A stretch of DNA of 64,000 nucleotides. Origin: Boletus sp. NGJ (lineage: Eukaryota; Basidiomycota; Agaricomycetes; Boletales; Boletaceae). The notes under the pieces were generated by a model. It was not told the DNA's origin, made no database searches, and worked only from the letters and a program-made list of their open reading frames with translations. Below are positions 11,621 through 22,879 of the stretch, piece by piece. The translations under genes and the position numbers were made by a program. How positions within the stretch are numbered: the stretch's first letter is position 1; each line of letters starts with the position of its first letter. Location of the stretch: contig JAGTXK010000229.1 of assembly GCA_019096195.1 (NCBI GenBank), positions 655,178 through 719,177 on the forward strand. Reading direction: 5' to 3'.

Positions 11621-14600
11621 ACCAAAATCTGGCCAATCAGATTACTCGGGTTTCGAAATCATAAATTTCAATAAACCCCGTTCCCATTATCTGGATCCGT
11701 CTCTCTGCCATCATTCCTCACTTACAAAATTCAATCCTAATAATTCTACCCATCTAACTCGAACAAGCTCGGATCCAAACCCACTATCTTCATCTATGGT
11801 GAAAATTTACCGCTAATGGGCACTACATAACTCGGAAATTCGCGTTACAACATTACATACTAGGCCGTACACCATTATTTACACCTATTATTTTGTGGCG
11901 TTGCATCCTCCCAGGGTCAATCTTATCTCCCACCGCATTCCCAATCTGCGGGTCCATCTCTGATCTACGTACAAAAATCCTCGCACAGTCTCAGTACTCT
12001 TGCAGTCGCTTGTTTTGCCTCAATGCAATAATATGTCGACAGTCTCACAGACTCCACCTCCTGTCCTTTTTTGCATTCAAGGTTTCAGACCGTGAAATGG
12101 CATCTATTCACTCTGCATCTGGTACTAGTCCTTGTCCTAGACTCTTCTTTCTACTGAGTCGGCCGACATGGCGACCACTCAGCACTTCCTTCACACTCTC
12201 TGATCTATCGTCAAGCCAAGGAATCACATCATCACCCTCACGGCTGTACGTGATCATGATCCCCCCGTGAGTGTCCGAGCGACCAACGTGGAACGTGTCT
12301 CGCCCTTCGGGACCCTCTACGGCCGTTGCAACCCGCGGCCCATCGAAGATACACACCCATCACACCCATGCAATCGGTCGCCCGCGCCAAATCAGTGCGG
12401 CCGCAGTGTCCGCTCACACAACTACGTTTACGCACCGTCGTCCTGGTCGCTCTATCGCCCTTCCCAGACGCTACAGGCAAAGATCTGATACGTGTCTGTG
12501 TCACATTGGACGGCTGATAAGATAAGACAAGAAATAAGTCCGGTCCCTTGTTTCCTTTTTCACATCTTTTTTTTCTCCCGTCGCTTTCGTCACTCGCACT
12601 CTGTATACACATAAAGTTCGACCTCTTAGCTAAGCACTATCAGATATTGAATTGAATCGCATTGATCGGTTAAGTAAAAATTTGATAGGCCGTTGGTCAC
12701 GGATTTCCCTCCGTCCGCTTCCGACGATGCGAAAAAAAACGAAGATGGATTTGGCGACTTCGTTGTGTTGACCTGCGGACCTGAAACCCTAAGGGTTGCT
12801 TATTAGGCAGGCCTGAAACATCGCGTTCGTTCTCGCACGGGGCTTACAACCACCCGTCTCTGGCGTACAACCACCCGTTCCCTGGTTACAATATCAGTTT
12901 GAAAAATTACTATCCCTTACACACCCAGGCACCATTGACATGGTCTGTCGGCAGTTTTTTGAAATCTACCACTTCCTCACTTGACTATGCTTGTCCACAG
13001 CACTCAATCACCGTCATAGGCACGTACGATGTGCTATGAAGTTGAACGAACTCGTTATGCGCTGAAATCATTGAGATCATTGAAAGAGTCTGTGCCACGC
13101 TTTCCGATCACGCCGCGTGGCGTACTTTTTAATTCTCCGACACTGGCATCAGCCGAGTCAACTTCAACGGGGCTGAGCGCTGAGCACTGCACGAAATGGA
13201 TAACAGGACTGGTTAACCCACTCTAGCAAGTAATACTGATAAGTTTATTGCATTTTCTTCAAACCGAGTGCCGTGCGGAGTGTGAATTCATCGTGTTGAG
13301 CCGAATCCGAGGCTCGATCAGGCCCATGCCGAGTGAGCGGGGTAAGTCACAATACCTACTAAGCAGATAAGCGACGTCAAACCAGTGCCTCTGACGACGT
13401 GTCAAAACTAAACAGAATTCACACTTGCCTTCCTGGAGATATCCCGGAAACGTTTCGAAAGAGAATCATGGGAAAATGAAAGCGAAAATAGAGACGAGGG
13501 GTGGTTCTCTACGTGTATCCACCCCATACGTCAGACGCACGCCATCATGGCGCATGTGAGAGAAAAAAAAACCTTAGCGGAAAAGCTCGCCCGCAAAATA
13601 CCGCCTCTGCGATGAGCTCCTCATGCAACGACACACCGCAAAGTTTAAATAGCAAGGGGGCTGTCCCATGCAATCATCCAAGCACAGATACATACCACAG
13701 TAATATGTCTGATAGATGCAACGACGGTGAAAAATACTAGGGGTACAGCCTGAGAGTCAACCAGAGCTCTACCTTGTTTCAAATGCACAAACTTTGAGAT
13801 TTGAATAACGTCGGATCACGACGGATCATTGACACCGATTAGATACCAGATTAGTCCTAGTCGGATTTTCAACATCTTGTCTACGTATCACCGAAATGGA
13901 TACTTGCAGATCGATTAGCGGAGGCTAACTGAGGATTGAAATGGCAACACGAGTTTCGCGCGACGAAGCAATTGTGGCCACTCTCAATCATTTAGGGTCG
14001 TGAATCCTGGCGATTCCCCAGGTCCTAGGAGGCCTTGTGCGAATCGTGGCTTCTGGAGAAGGGGGAAACACCGAACCAACGAACTCCAAGTGTCTCGGAG
14101 ATCAAATCGGGTACGCTTAGGGTGTTGTACATATGCACGCATGCACCATCGTGCATCTCTTCACTCGGAGATGACTCGACAAGTGTCACGGCTCTGAGGA
14201 TCTCAAGTGCAACGTCTGAGGGCAAGTAAGTCAGTTACTGCGTCACACATGTCCCTTAGCAGGACCACCGACACGTGGACCGTGACGGGCACCCTCTCGA
14301 AAGCCGACATGAACACGGTACAGAGCGGAAAAGTGCTCTGGGTACCGACGGGGCTTTACAGTATACTCGATTCCCCACGATACACATATCTTCGGTGGAG
14401 AATTCGCCGGACCGTTTTTTTTTCGTCAACAATGGGGAGGAGGGACTGCCGCAGTTGCAGGCTGGCATTGGCACAGGCTTGAACAAACATTACAAGCGAA
14501 ACGACCAATCATTAGACGTCATCGGAGGACAGGGGATCATGGATGATGGAACTCCGAGAACGCGAGGCATGCCATCCTGTGTTTCTTGTCCCAAGCCACT

Positions 14601-15890
14601 GTGTGATATCGTCCCAATTTCTATCAGAATTCCGTCCTTCAAAACGGCGATTTGTCCCAGAGTGCAGCCCTGCCAAGATCAGTTACAACGCCCCTCCCCC
14701 CCGGTCCGTTCCGACGTTTCAACGTCGTTGCGGCGATGGATACTTTTCCTCCAGTATACAATGAACCACACTTGTGCGCATGCGCAAGAAAATAGGCCCA
14801 TCTGCACGAATCGATGCGATGTCGAGGAAAAAAGAGCGACAGACGCATCTGCATCCCTCGGCTATGCCCTACACGTGCTTTATATTAAACCTAAAGTCAA
14901 TGTTCCTCGACTCCGGATGCGATCGCGAAGCGAGCGTGCTTGTGTATACGCATATGTATTCGCGATGCGATGCGATGCTTCCATGAGATCCCGAGCACAA
15001 GACCCGCATCGGTGAGCGCTTGAGCCTTTAATGCAGCATCGTTCACATGAACAACACGTATCATGTTCTGTAGGGTTTGCGTACAGGACTCATCAGGTTA
15101 GTATCGCACATAGATGATCGATGATAGGGGGCACACACCCTGTTCAATATGTATCCATGTCGTTGCATCAACGTGGCACAGATGTCCGCTATGAATTCCC
15201 CCACTCCATGCAAGTTCAACTCAACCTTGTGAACTAGCGTGGTTTTTGATGTATGAAAAACCAACAGTCGCACCTTCAGGGTAGGCCATTTTTCCGATAA
15301 ACATTCCCCTCGGATATCGGTATTCGAAAACCTTGTGGAAGAACCGAAAATGTATAACCACATAAAGGTCGTACGTTCGCGAAAAACGCGCGTCGCGCCA
15401 TCGATGAAACGCCTTGAGCGAAGTCGCGGCGACGTTAATGCGGGTGCCCGTCTTTTATGCGATACGGTCACACTCGATGATCCAGATAACCCTTCGCTGA
15501 AAAGACGGCCGAAAGAAGAGAAAAAAAAATTAAAAAGAAAAAGAAAAGGTCCAGTGCACTCAACATGCAGGTTAACATGTAAACCCGCGCCATCATCGGC
15601 GCTCGGTCACATGCTCTCCGGGTCATATAATAATGTATGACCACTGCCCCTCCTTGTCACCGACCGCACCCTGCCCTGATCTAAATTAATGCGCGCCGGA
15701 TGTTCGATCAGAGAGGAGAGATGGCAAGGCCTCGTGGAGTGCATCTCCTCCATCGAATCATAGGGAGAGTCCGAATCAACTGTGTCATTAGGTCTGGCTG
15801 TCCATGCGCAGCATTGGAGCAGCGCACTGCGCAAAAGTCGACAAGGGGATCCACTGGCTCACGCGTCACCGCACGAACTCGGACATTCCC
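11621..15890. other. long gap with no named gene
   Basis: No confident gene. Weak candidates are a minus-strand frame at 12108-12356 (contains GGIMITYSREGDDVIPW) that lacks an ATG, and a 246-codon plus-strand frame at 14275-15015 (contains SSVENSPDRFFFVNNGEEG). A second plus-strand frame at 14207-14482 overlaps it (contains SKADMNTVQSGKVLWVPTG). None matches a family I know. A GATA-rich patch at 12484-12527 has ATCTGATAC and a tandem GATAAGATAAG. This could belong to a neighbouring promoter. Confidence 0.3.
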
Positions 15891-16310
15891 TGCTGTTCAA
15901 CCCTGACATGACACCCCTTCATGAGACGTACCATGGATCCGATCCATCCGGATGGTGTCCTGTCCTGTCCTTATCGCTATTCGTTTATGCCATTCGGCGA
16001 TAACGATGAAGATGCGGCGCATTGTGTACCTTTGGTGCGAATCGCGAATCTAGACCATATCGTCATTGTCCAACCACTGCACCAGAATACCAGGTGTCGA
16101 ACTGATCATTGTATGTCCACTGTCCGTTCAAGCACTGACATGCCACCTCTTCATAAGACACAGGCCCTGCGGCATCACGCACCTGATTCATCAACACGGT
16201 ATCCTGTTTATGGCCGCTTGTTTCACGCCATTCCCGGCGACGCATTCAAGACGGCGCGTTGCGTGTCACCTCTGCGAATCGCAAATTCAGTTTCTGGCCA
16301 CGGAACGAGA
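15891..16310. repeat. diverged tandem duplication, about 230-bp unit
   Basis: Two adjacent segments (about 15891-16080 and 16125-16310) align by eye along most of their length. Both begin with a GTTCAA-CTGACATG-CACC-CTTCAT pattern and both end with TGCGAATCGC. On the minus strand unit 2 carries a clean frame (16063-16245, contains AAGPVSYEEVACQCLNGQW), and unit 1 a weaker, stop-interrupted relative (contains QDTIRMD and GVSCQG). This suggests an old duplicated coding segment, now broken. The family is unknown. Confidence 0.45.
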
Positions 16311-17000
16311 AGATATCGTTCTTGGAATCTGTTGCAGTAATGCACTTGCGTTTTTCACAAAATCCCCGATAGCTACAACATGGCGTGCATAGGACACACA
16401 TGTGCACATCAGATGTGGACGCCGTCTTGAATGCACTAAACTGAAACCTGTGTTACCAGTGCTTATGGGCTGTGATCGTAGGGGTACCTTTGGAACGGCG
16501 ACTCGATAAAAAACGCCCGATATTATCATGGTGCTGCGTCGTGCACAATCGCGTCGCCTCAAGGAAAGGGATATGAAAATGCACGAGATGTAGCATGATC
16601 GGGATCGGGAACAAAGTCATGTATCCAAACCTGCGTTGATCGAGAGAGGCATCCCTCGACCCTTGACATTGACGTCGACGCCTACCTGCACACGCCCGGC
16701 AGCTCCCTAATTGTGTTGTATATTGCGAGTATAGATTCGCTCACGGTACAGAGGCAGGCTCCTGCGGCCAAATCCTTTCGATCAACGTGGGTATCCAACA
16801 CGGCGTTTGATAGAACTGTACAATGGCAGTCACAAGAGGCAGGAGCATATCAGCTTTCACCCAACTTCATCTGTGAATATTGAATCGAGGTGTGACGATC
16901 CCCACCGATGGCTACCATAAGGGCCCAAGGGAAACATGGGACGCGTCCCACACCGTGATACGCCATTCATCAAATAATATCGATAATCGACGGCCATATC
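16311..17000. other. intergenic, nothing identified
   Basis: Short frames on both strands only. The part nearest 17000 should hold the 3' end of the TMEM170-like gene on the minus strand. Confidence 0.4.
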
Positions 17001-17772
17001 CTACATCCTCTCCATCAGCCACTCGCTCAAACAACCAAAAAATAAAAATATGGCATACTCGAGCAATGCAATCAACGAGTGAATCACGGCCCATATAAAT
17101 GGGATCCACCTATCCGCGTTCCATCAGACGAAGTTCGCATGGCGTCGGAAATGAGAAAAAGGAAGGAAGGGGGGGGGGACGTACGTCGATATGTAGAACC
17201 CCCCGGCTCGATACACACCCACGAGGACGAAGGCAAGCACGGCCGCACCCACGACCGCGCTGAGGAGGCTGAATCCGAGGAATGTGAAGAAGACGAGTAA
17301 TGCAAATGTCCACCGAGACCGGCGGGCGTTAACGCGGGGTGGCTTTAGCCATTCATCGACGGGTGGATTCGAGTAGGATTGAGACTGGGAGTGGGAGTGG
17401 GAGTGGAGATGTAGGTGCGTGGGCGGGTGCGAGCGCGAGCGTGCAGCCGGGGACACCAGGATAATCGTATCCCCTACACTCCGCGCAGGTGGAAACAGAA
17501 AATTGAAAAAGGCATAGACGCCAGCGATGAAATTGAACGGAAGATGAAAGATCAATGTCCAGTAGAGTGTGAATTTGAAGACGTCTAGGATGGGGGTTAG
17601 TTCTGAGGTACATCCGAGTCGGACGTTGAAAGAGGTTGGACGTGCCATCGGGATCAGAGAGGTAATAGCCGCCTGGTCGAACGGCTGGACCAAAGAACCC
17701 GACTTCTGTGGCGGGGCTGTAGAGCGAGGGCCAGGAGATGTTGTTAAAGTAGCCGCCTTCGAACGAGGTCAT
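17001..17772 (-). CDS. TMEM170-like multi-pass membrane protein
   Basis: Three exons are proposed: 17772-17646, 17584-17185 and 17109-17001, 636 nt, 211 residues. The N-terminus MTSFEGGYFNNISWPSLYSP is followed by a membrane segment (VFKFTLYWTLIFHLPFNF), a Ser/His/Gln-rich loop, two hydrophobic helices (WTFALLVFFTFLGFSLL and the AVVGAAVLAFVLVG region) and a last membrane exon (STWIPFIWAVIHSLIALL) ending LSEWLMERM. Intron 2 has a GTACGT donor and an ATAG acceptor. Intron 1 has a good branch site (AACTAAC) and CTAG acceptor, but frame is kept only with a GC donor (G|GCACGT); a GT donor three bases on breaks the frame. The family is a small ER/nuclear-envelope type in other eukaryotes; function here is inferred only. 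It lies tail-to-head downstream of the OPI1-type gene on the same strand. Confidence 0.75.
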
Positions 17773-18014
17773 GTAGCGTAGCTACGACTCAACCTGACAT
17801 ATGGGGACGAGTGGTCGCTCGACAACACTCGTGAGTCGTATCCCATTTCGGGCGACCTTAAGTGTTGTGCATCCTCGCGGGAATTTTCAGAGCTACTAGA
17901 TATCAGAAAATACAGCATATCAGACAAACTGAACATATTATCCTAAAAGTCGATCAACACCTCGCGCTCGTACAAGGTCAACGAATCGGCAAAATAAAAA
18001 ACAGGAAAAAAAAA

Positions 18015-20076
18015 TCATCCGTCATCGTCGACCACCATATCCTGTCGCTTCTCCTCAAGCAGCGGTCGAAATCCGTATTTTGGTGTCTCATACCCATCCA
18101 CATCCCGTCCATCCTCGTCCAGACGTAGTTCGCTCAACGAGGCGCGTGCCGACATTTCACTCAGGTGGATCCCCATCCGAAGCCCATCGGGAGAAGGGAA
18201 TGCTGCTGGGGTGGATGGGATTGAGAGCGGCGTGTTCGCTTGTGCGGGTGTCGACGGGCTGGAGGACAATCCAGGTGGCAGTTGCCGGTGTGGTGACGTT
18301 GGGAGATCCAACGGCTCGTCGGGTGCTGGCTGCTGCCGTTGGACACCAATGATGCGCAACCGTTCCACCCATCTGCAATGCCAAGATGACGTGATTATCT
18401 CAAAGTTGCGAACAAAGCCACGACTTACGCGTCTGCACGATCCAGACTTTCTTTCACGACACCTGTGACGCCACGCACCATATCTAAACTCTCTGTTGCG
18501 AGCGTCAAAATGTGCTGAGCTGCCCGGGTCGCTGCACTAGCTGTCGGATGGCCCTTACTTGCACGCGAAGAGGCCAAAGGTGATGGGGCACGAGACGACA
18601 CAGGGGTCGCAGATAGAGACCGATCTGGTCCACCGACACTACGCTCTTTGCGATGCCGACCACTTATACCTCGCCGATTGTTGCCTGTACCACCTGCCGA
18701 AGCACCTGCAATCGAGCTCGAACCTGGTGTACCTTCTGGTATACAGTACGTGGCGCTCGCGCTCGTCGCACTAGCCCAACGTCGAGGGAGGTGGAGGATG
18801 AAGCCGCGAACGCGCGCACGAGCAGGTTCGGGAAGTGCGCCACCTGCATACTTGCTAACTACGTCTACGACCTGGCGAATGGTATTCACAATGTCTCTGC
18901 GAACGTCATGCAGTGTGCGCATACGTGTTGGCGAGACATAGGCGTCTGATGCTGATGGATCCACGACGTAAGATTGAAGGGAGTCGATAAAGTCGCGGAG
19001 AATCAGCATCTGAGAGTCGATGTGCGCTGTGGCGTACTGTGAAGCAGATATTAGTAAAGTGCACCAGATTGACGTTTCAAGGGCACGAACTTGAAGCCAC
19101 TGCAAACAATACTTTAACCGTCGCATGCTTTCTTCGCTCACTGCAGCACCGATCCCGCCGGCTTCAAGGAGAACAGTTTGCCATCGACTTCGTGGTATAA
19201 CTTGCCGATCGGCATATTGGTCTGAATGTCCATTGGGATCCTGAGATGGTGGTGTCATAGTGCGGTCTTCAGTCGCTGAACGCGGAGGGAGCGAGGGAGA
19301 GTGAGGGTCGCAAAATTGTGAATCAGAGACAGCGGACGCAAGATAAAATAAACCGTTACAATCATTGGTGATGTCGGATGTCGAGTTATCTTTATCGCGA
19401 GGCACTTTTGAGAAGTTTGATGGTTCTCCAATGTCCGGGCATTTGGAAACCGGGTCATCTACTTGCATCTTGTCGTCTGAAGTAGATGCGCGGCGGTATC
19501 TCTCGAGCTGTAAGGCGAAATTCCGATGATATAGCGCAAATGCTTATGCAATGTTGCAAAGACAAACCCTATCGAGTTGCCTACAGGCAAATTCATCCAA
19601 CTGGTTGACGTCGACGGGTAATCTATGGATGACGGGTCGAGATATATTCTTGACGGAGGACTCCATCATTTCTGCGCCATACTAATACATATCGGCCGAT
19701 AAGAAACGGGGAGATGGGAGAGACGGGAGAAACGCACTTTGACAACGCGCGAGCTTGCTTTTCCGTGCTCATAGGCTCTCAATGCGGTGCCGACGATCGG
19801 TAAACTTGTGACTCTGGATACGAAATCAGGTGGAATAGAGTCTGGTGCTGGTGACGTTGAGGGAGACGAACGCGAGGTGCCGTCGGACGCTAAAGGAGAG
19901 AGGGAGGTGTCAATATGGGATGATGGAGAAAAGCAGAGGAGCGTACTCAGGGATGGTCTGGTGCCTTTTTTCATATCGCCTAAGGCACAGACGGCGATAC
20001 GAACGCTTTCGTCTTGGTCGTCGAGGGAGTTCGAGCTCGACGACGCTGACGACGCTGAGGGCGATGGGCTGGGCAT
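18015..20076 (-). CDS. OPI1: OPI1-type phospholipid-synthesis transcriptional repressor
   Basis: Six exons (20076-19947, 19889-19738, 19681-19568, 19507-19091, 19036-18429, 18372-18015) give 1779 nt and 592 residues with every junction in frame. The N-terminal part carries DESVRIAVCALGDMK, then FVSRVTSLPIVGTALRAYE, then YGAEMMESSVKNISRPVIHR. The central Opi1 signature is SRWQTVLLEAGGIGAAVSEE followed by SMRRLKYCLQWLQ. A Ser/Pro-rich region and an acidic end (DMVVDDDG) follow. In yeast Opi1 senses phosphatidic acid at the ER and represses inositol and phospholipid genes in the nucleus; the same role is inferred here. Introns are 57, 56, 60, 54 and 56 nt. The upstream ATG context (GAACGATGCCC) and divergence from the C2H2 gene at 20471 support the chosen start. 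Confidence 0.88.
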
Positions 20077-20174
20077 CGTTCGCAGCAAAGATTGGTCTGG
20101 AGGGAGAGTTGGACGACGATGGGGTAGCACGTGTTCACACGATTTACATTCACGTGTTTGAATGCATCGTCCAT

Positions 20175-20200
20175 GGGGTTTACCTTTTATGGTAAACCCC
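20175..20200. promoter_or_regulatory. perfect 10-bp inverted repeat in a divergent promoter
   Basis: GGGGTTTACC and GGTAAACCCC flank a 6-nt TTTTAT loop. It lies about 100 bp upstream of the OPI1-type start and 270 bp upstream of the C2H2 gene start, between two divergently transcribed regulators. It could be a dimeric factor binding site or a hairpin. No factor is assigned. Confidence 0.5.
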
Positions 20201-20470
20201 TGATGGGGGAAAATATTCAATCTAGAAAAGGAAATCCCCTGAGTGTGATGTCACTCGCACTGTCTAGGCTTAAAGGCCAAACCATTCAATTGACTGCACC
20301 AAACTACCCCAATTCCTTATTTCCCACCGCTCTCCTATTCAAACTTATTCCAACCGCTTTGAGCGATCAATACATTTCCTCACCACAAATATCTCACCCG
20401 CCCGCGCCATTCACAATGCGGCTGGCACCCAGCCTGATCTGCTCCATCTCTTTCTCCATCTCCATAAAAA

Positions 20471-21589
20471 ATGGTCGATGTCGACAGAATGTTTCGTAGC
20501 GAGCTCGCCGTATTGGCCGAGCAACCCACAGAGTCCGACCTCTGGTCTCTCGATCCTCGCGCGGCTTCGCAGCTCACCTCTGCTTTTAACCCCACGTCCT
20601 CCGCCCCGTTCGACACCATCCACGACGATGTATCCAACCCCCCAGACTGGGACAACGTCACCCCTTTGGGCGCCGACCACACCAACATCTTCTCGCCCCC
20701 TCCAGCCGACCCTCTCCAGCTACCCCCATTACCTCACACTTCGGAGCAGTACCCAGCGCACGGTGACACCGCCCTCGGTCTATTCCCCGATCCGAATTGT
20801 CGTCTCGGGGGCCCTGTCACCCCGATCCAGCAGGCTGACCACCTTCACATTCCTTTTCACCTGCATCATCCCCAGCAGACTGTACACCTCTCCGATGTCT
20901 CCCTGGGCATCACCTCTCTCGTGTCCATGCCCATGCCAATTTCCCCCCGTCCATCGGTCCAAATACCAATGTCTGCTTCGTCGTCGGGCACACGCCTCAG
21001 CGACTCCCCCACAGACTCACACGTCCTGACGGACCCCTCCTCAGAAGACATGGACAGCGACGACTTCGAGCTCACCTACCTTTCTGATTCCGAGTTCCTC
21101 CCTTCCCCTGTCGGCATCAACCCAGCCACCCTCTCTGCGGAAAGCATGGGCCCACACGCTACGCCTTCCGTCCGCCCATCCCGTCGCCCATCACGCGCCA
21201 TGACCAATATCCCCGTCCCGATTCCCAATCTCACCAAGAAGTCGAGGGGGCGCAAAGTCCCGACATCTAACGGAGATCCGGTCTACACCGCCAGCAAGGA
21301 TAAGACGAAGAAGGGTGTACGAATGTATACCTGCCATGCGGATGGATGTGGAAAGTGTTTTGTAAGGGGGGAACATCTCAAACGACACATTCGGTCTATT
21401 CATACCGATGAAAAACGTGGGTGGGACTTGGGTCGTTTTCTTCCGCATGTGTCCTTGTCGCTCACTTACTCACCTTTGCTTTTTGAAGCATGGATATGCA
21501 CTTTCGAGAATTGCAGTCGAGCGTTTAGCAGGCAGGACAACCTGAACCAACACTTGCGCATCCACAGGCTGCAGGACGGTGACGATTGA
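20471..21589 (+). CDS. C2H2 zinc-finger transcription factor, two C-terminal fingers
   Basis: Two exons (20471-21416 and 21489-21589) separated by a 72-nt intron make 348 residues. Splicing restores a TDEKPW linker. Finger 1 uses C288, C293, H306 and H311 (MYTCHADGCGKCFVRGEHLK) and finger 2 uses C319, C324, H337 and H341 (AFSRQDNLNQHLRIH). Two adjacent C-terminal fingers with an RGEHLKRHIRS / RQDNLNQHLR pattern resemble the Msn2/4-like stress-response group. The N-terminal 240 residues are Pro/Ser-rich and acidic in patches (SSEDMDSDDFELTYLSDSEF), as expected for an activation region. A basic segment (KKSRGRKVP) precedes the fingers. It is nuclear and DNA-binding by family; targets are unknown. 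Confidence 0.85.
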   Translation: MVDVDRMFRSELAVLAEQPTESDLWSLDPRAASQLTSAFNPTSSAPFDTIHDDVSNPPDWDNVTPLGADHTNIFSPPPADPLQLPPLPHTSEQYPAHGDTALGLFPDPNCRLGGPVTPIQQADHLHIPFHLHHPQQTVHLSDVSLGITSLVSMPMPISPRPSVQIPMSASSSGTRLSDSPTDSHVLTDPSSEDMDSDDFELTYLSDSEFLPSPVGINPATLSAESMGPHATPSVRPSRRPSRAMTNIPVPIPNLTKKSRGRKVPTSNGDPVYTASKDKTKKGVRMYTCHADGCGKCFVRGEHLKRHIRSIHTDEKRGWDLGRFLPHVSLSLTYSPLLFEAWICTFENCSRAFSRQDNLNQHLRIHRLQDGDD

Positions 21590-21855
21590 TGTCATGCGTT
21601 GTGAGGGGGTATGCACGTACACATGCATTTTATCATTATTTCATCATATTCCGTGTATCTTTGACAATTGCATCTTTGGGTTTGTAGGCGAGACATGGGA
21701 ACATGTATTTGGAGGTGCATGTGAGTGAAACCCGTAGGGAAGCATAGCGAATGGGTAAAAAAAGAGTACAGTCGATGATGATCCCATAACTTCCTCGCAC
21801 GTCTTCCCTCAACACGCGATTTTGACCGTTTCATCATCAATCGTCCTCGACGTGC

Positions 21856-22657
21856 TCATGCCTCGCTCGTTTTTCTAACGCGCTTCTTGGCGACGGTGTT
21901 CTCTCTACAGCGTCACCTCGCGTCATTGAATATCAAAAGTCCCTTGTGCCAGTGTGTGCTCACCTGAACCCGTTCTTGAACCGCCTCGACACGTCCTTGA
22001 GGTACCGCATACGGCCCGTCCCAGTCGTCTTTCGGCGCTTGGCCTTCAATCCCCACTCGTACGAACGAAGTCTGGCAGAGGGGTAACCGCACTGCCCACA
22101 TGCTGTTTGCATTCATTTTGTCATCGATCCGCAGGAGATGGGAATGAGGAAGCGAGGACTCACTCTTGTGTTGTCTGTGAAAGGCCCGATTGCCACAACG
22201 CCGGCAGAGCGTGTGGGTCTTGGTGTGGCGCTTACTGTCGAGGTCATGCACCAAAAAGTAAGACAGAGAGAGAACGCAAGATGAGCAGATGGAGTTTGAG
22301 AGTATACTCGAGAAAGAAAACCTACCCAAAGGACGAAGTACCTGATCACCGCGCCCGAAAAAGAGAAGAAGAGAGGTAGGAGATGCAACGAAAACCACGT
22401 TCCTGTCAGCGGTCCTGGAAGTACGAACGTCGTTGGAACAAACCTTTTGTCTGTCAAGAAAGAAAAGGTGGTCAGATTCCGATGTGAACGACGTCGATCC
22501 AAGCACAGACGGTGGGTCTACGTTCCCAAGACATTCCCGTCATCCAACCAATCTGGGACACATCCACCCGACATCCGCCTCATCCATCCTTCTTCCATGT
22601 CAAATGGGAAACATAGGGACACAGTAAACAGATCCAAATGGCATAATTACTCACCAT
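21856..22657 (-). CDS. RPL37: 60S ribosomal protein eL37
   Basis: Six exons join to 285 nt, 94 residues: ATG alone (22657-22655), ACAAAAG (22450-22444), 16 nt (22341-22326), 22234-22164, 22102-21964 and 21904-21856. The start [19 protein letters not shown] is restored only when the three tiny exons are used; each has a GT donor and AG acceptor. The zinc-binding cysteines C19, C22, C34 and C37 are present, followed by the conserved basic core ([19 protein letters not shown]) and tail [13 protein letters not shown]. Length fits the family (about 93-97). It is a structural zinc-ribbon protein of the large ribosomal subunit. An ATG-only first exon with a long first intron (204 nt) is typical of fungal ribosomal protein genes and often carries expression signals. 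Confidence 0.93.
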
Positions 22658-22879
22658 GTTGTCGTTTTCTTGAGGATTTTGTGTTGGAGGTGGTGCCGGT
22701 CTGCGCTTCGAGGGTTTGCAGTTCAAGCTAATACCGTGTGAACAACTCAATGTCACGTGCTTCAGCCGTCTCGATGTTCTGAATCTTCAAGGCCATATAT
22801 ACCAATATTAGTACAGCAATGAAATCAATTTAGCAGTATAGACCCAGACACACTATTCCAAGAGCACAGAAGAAACCAG

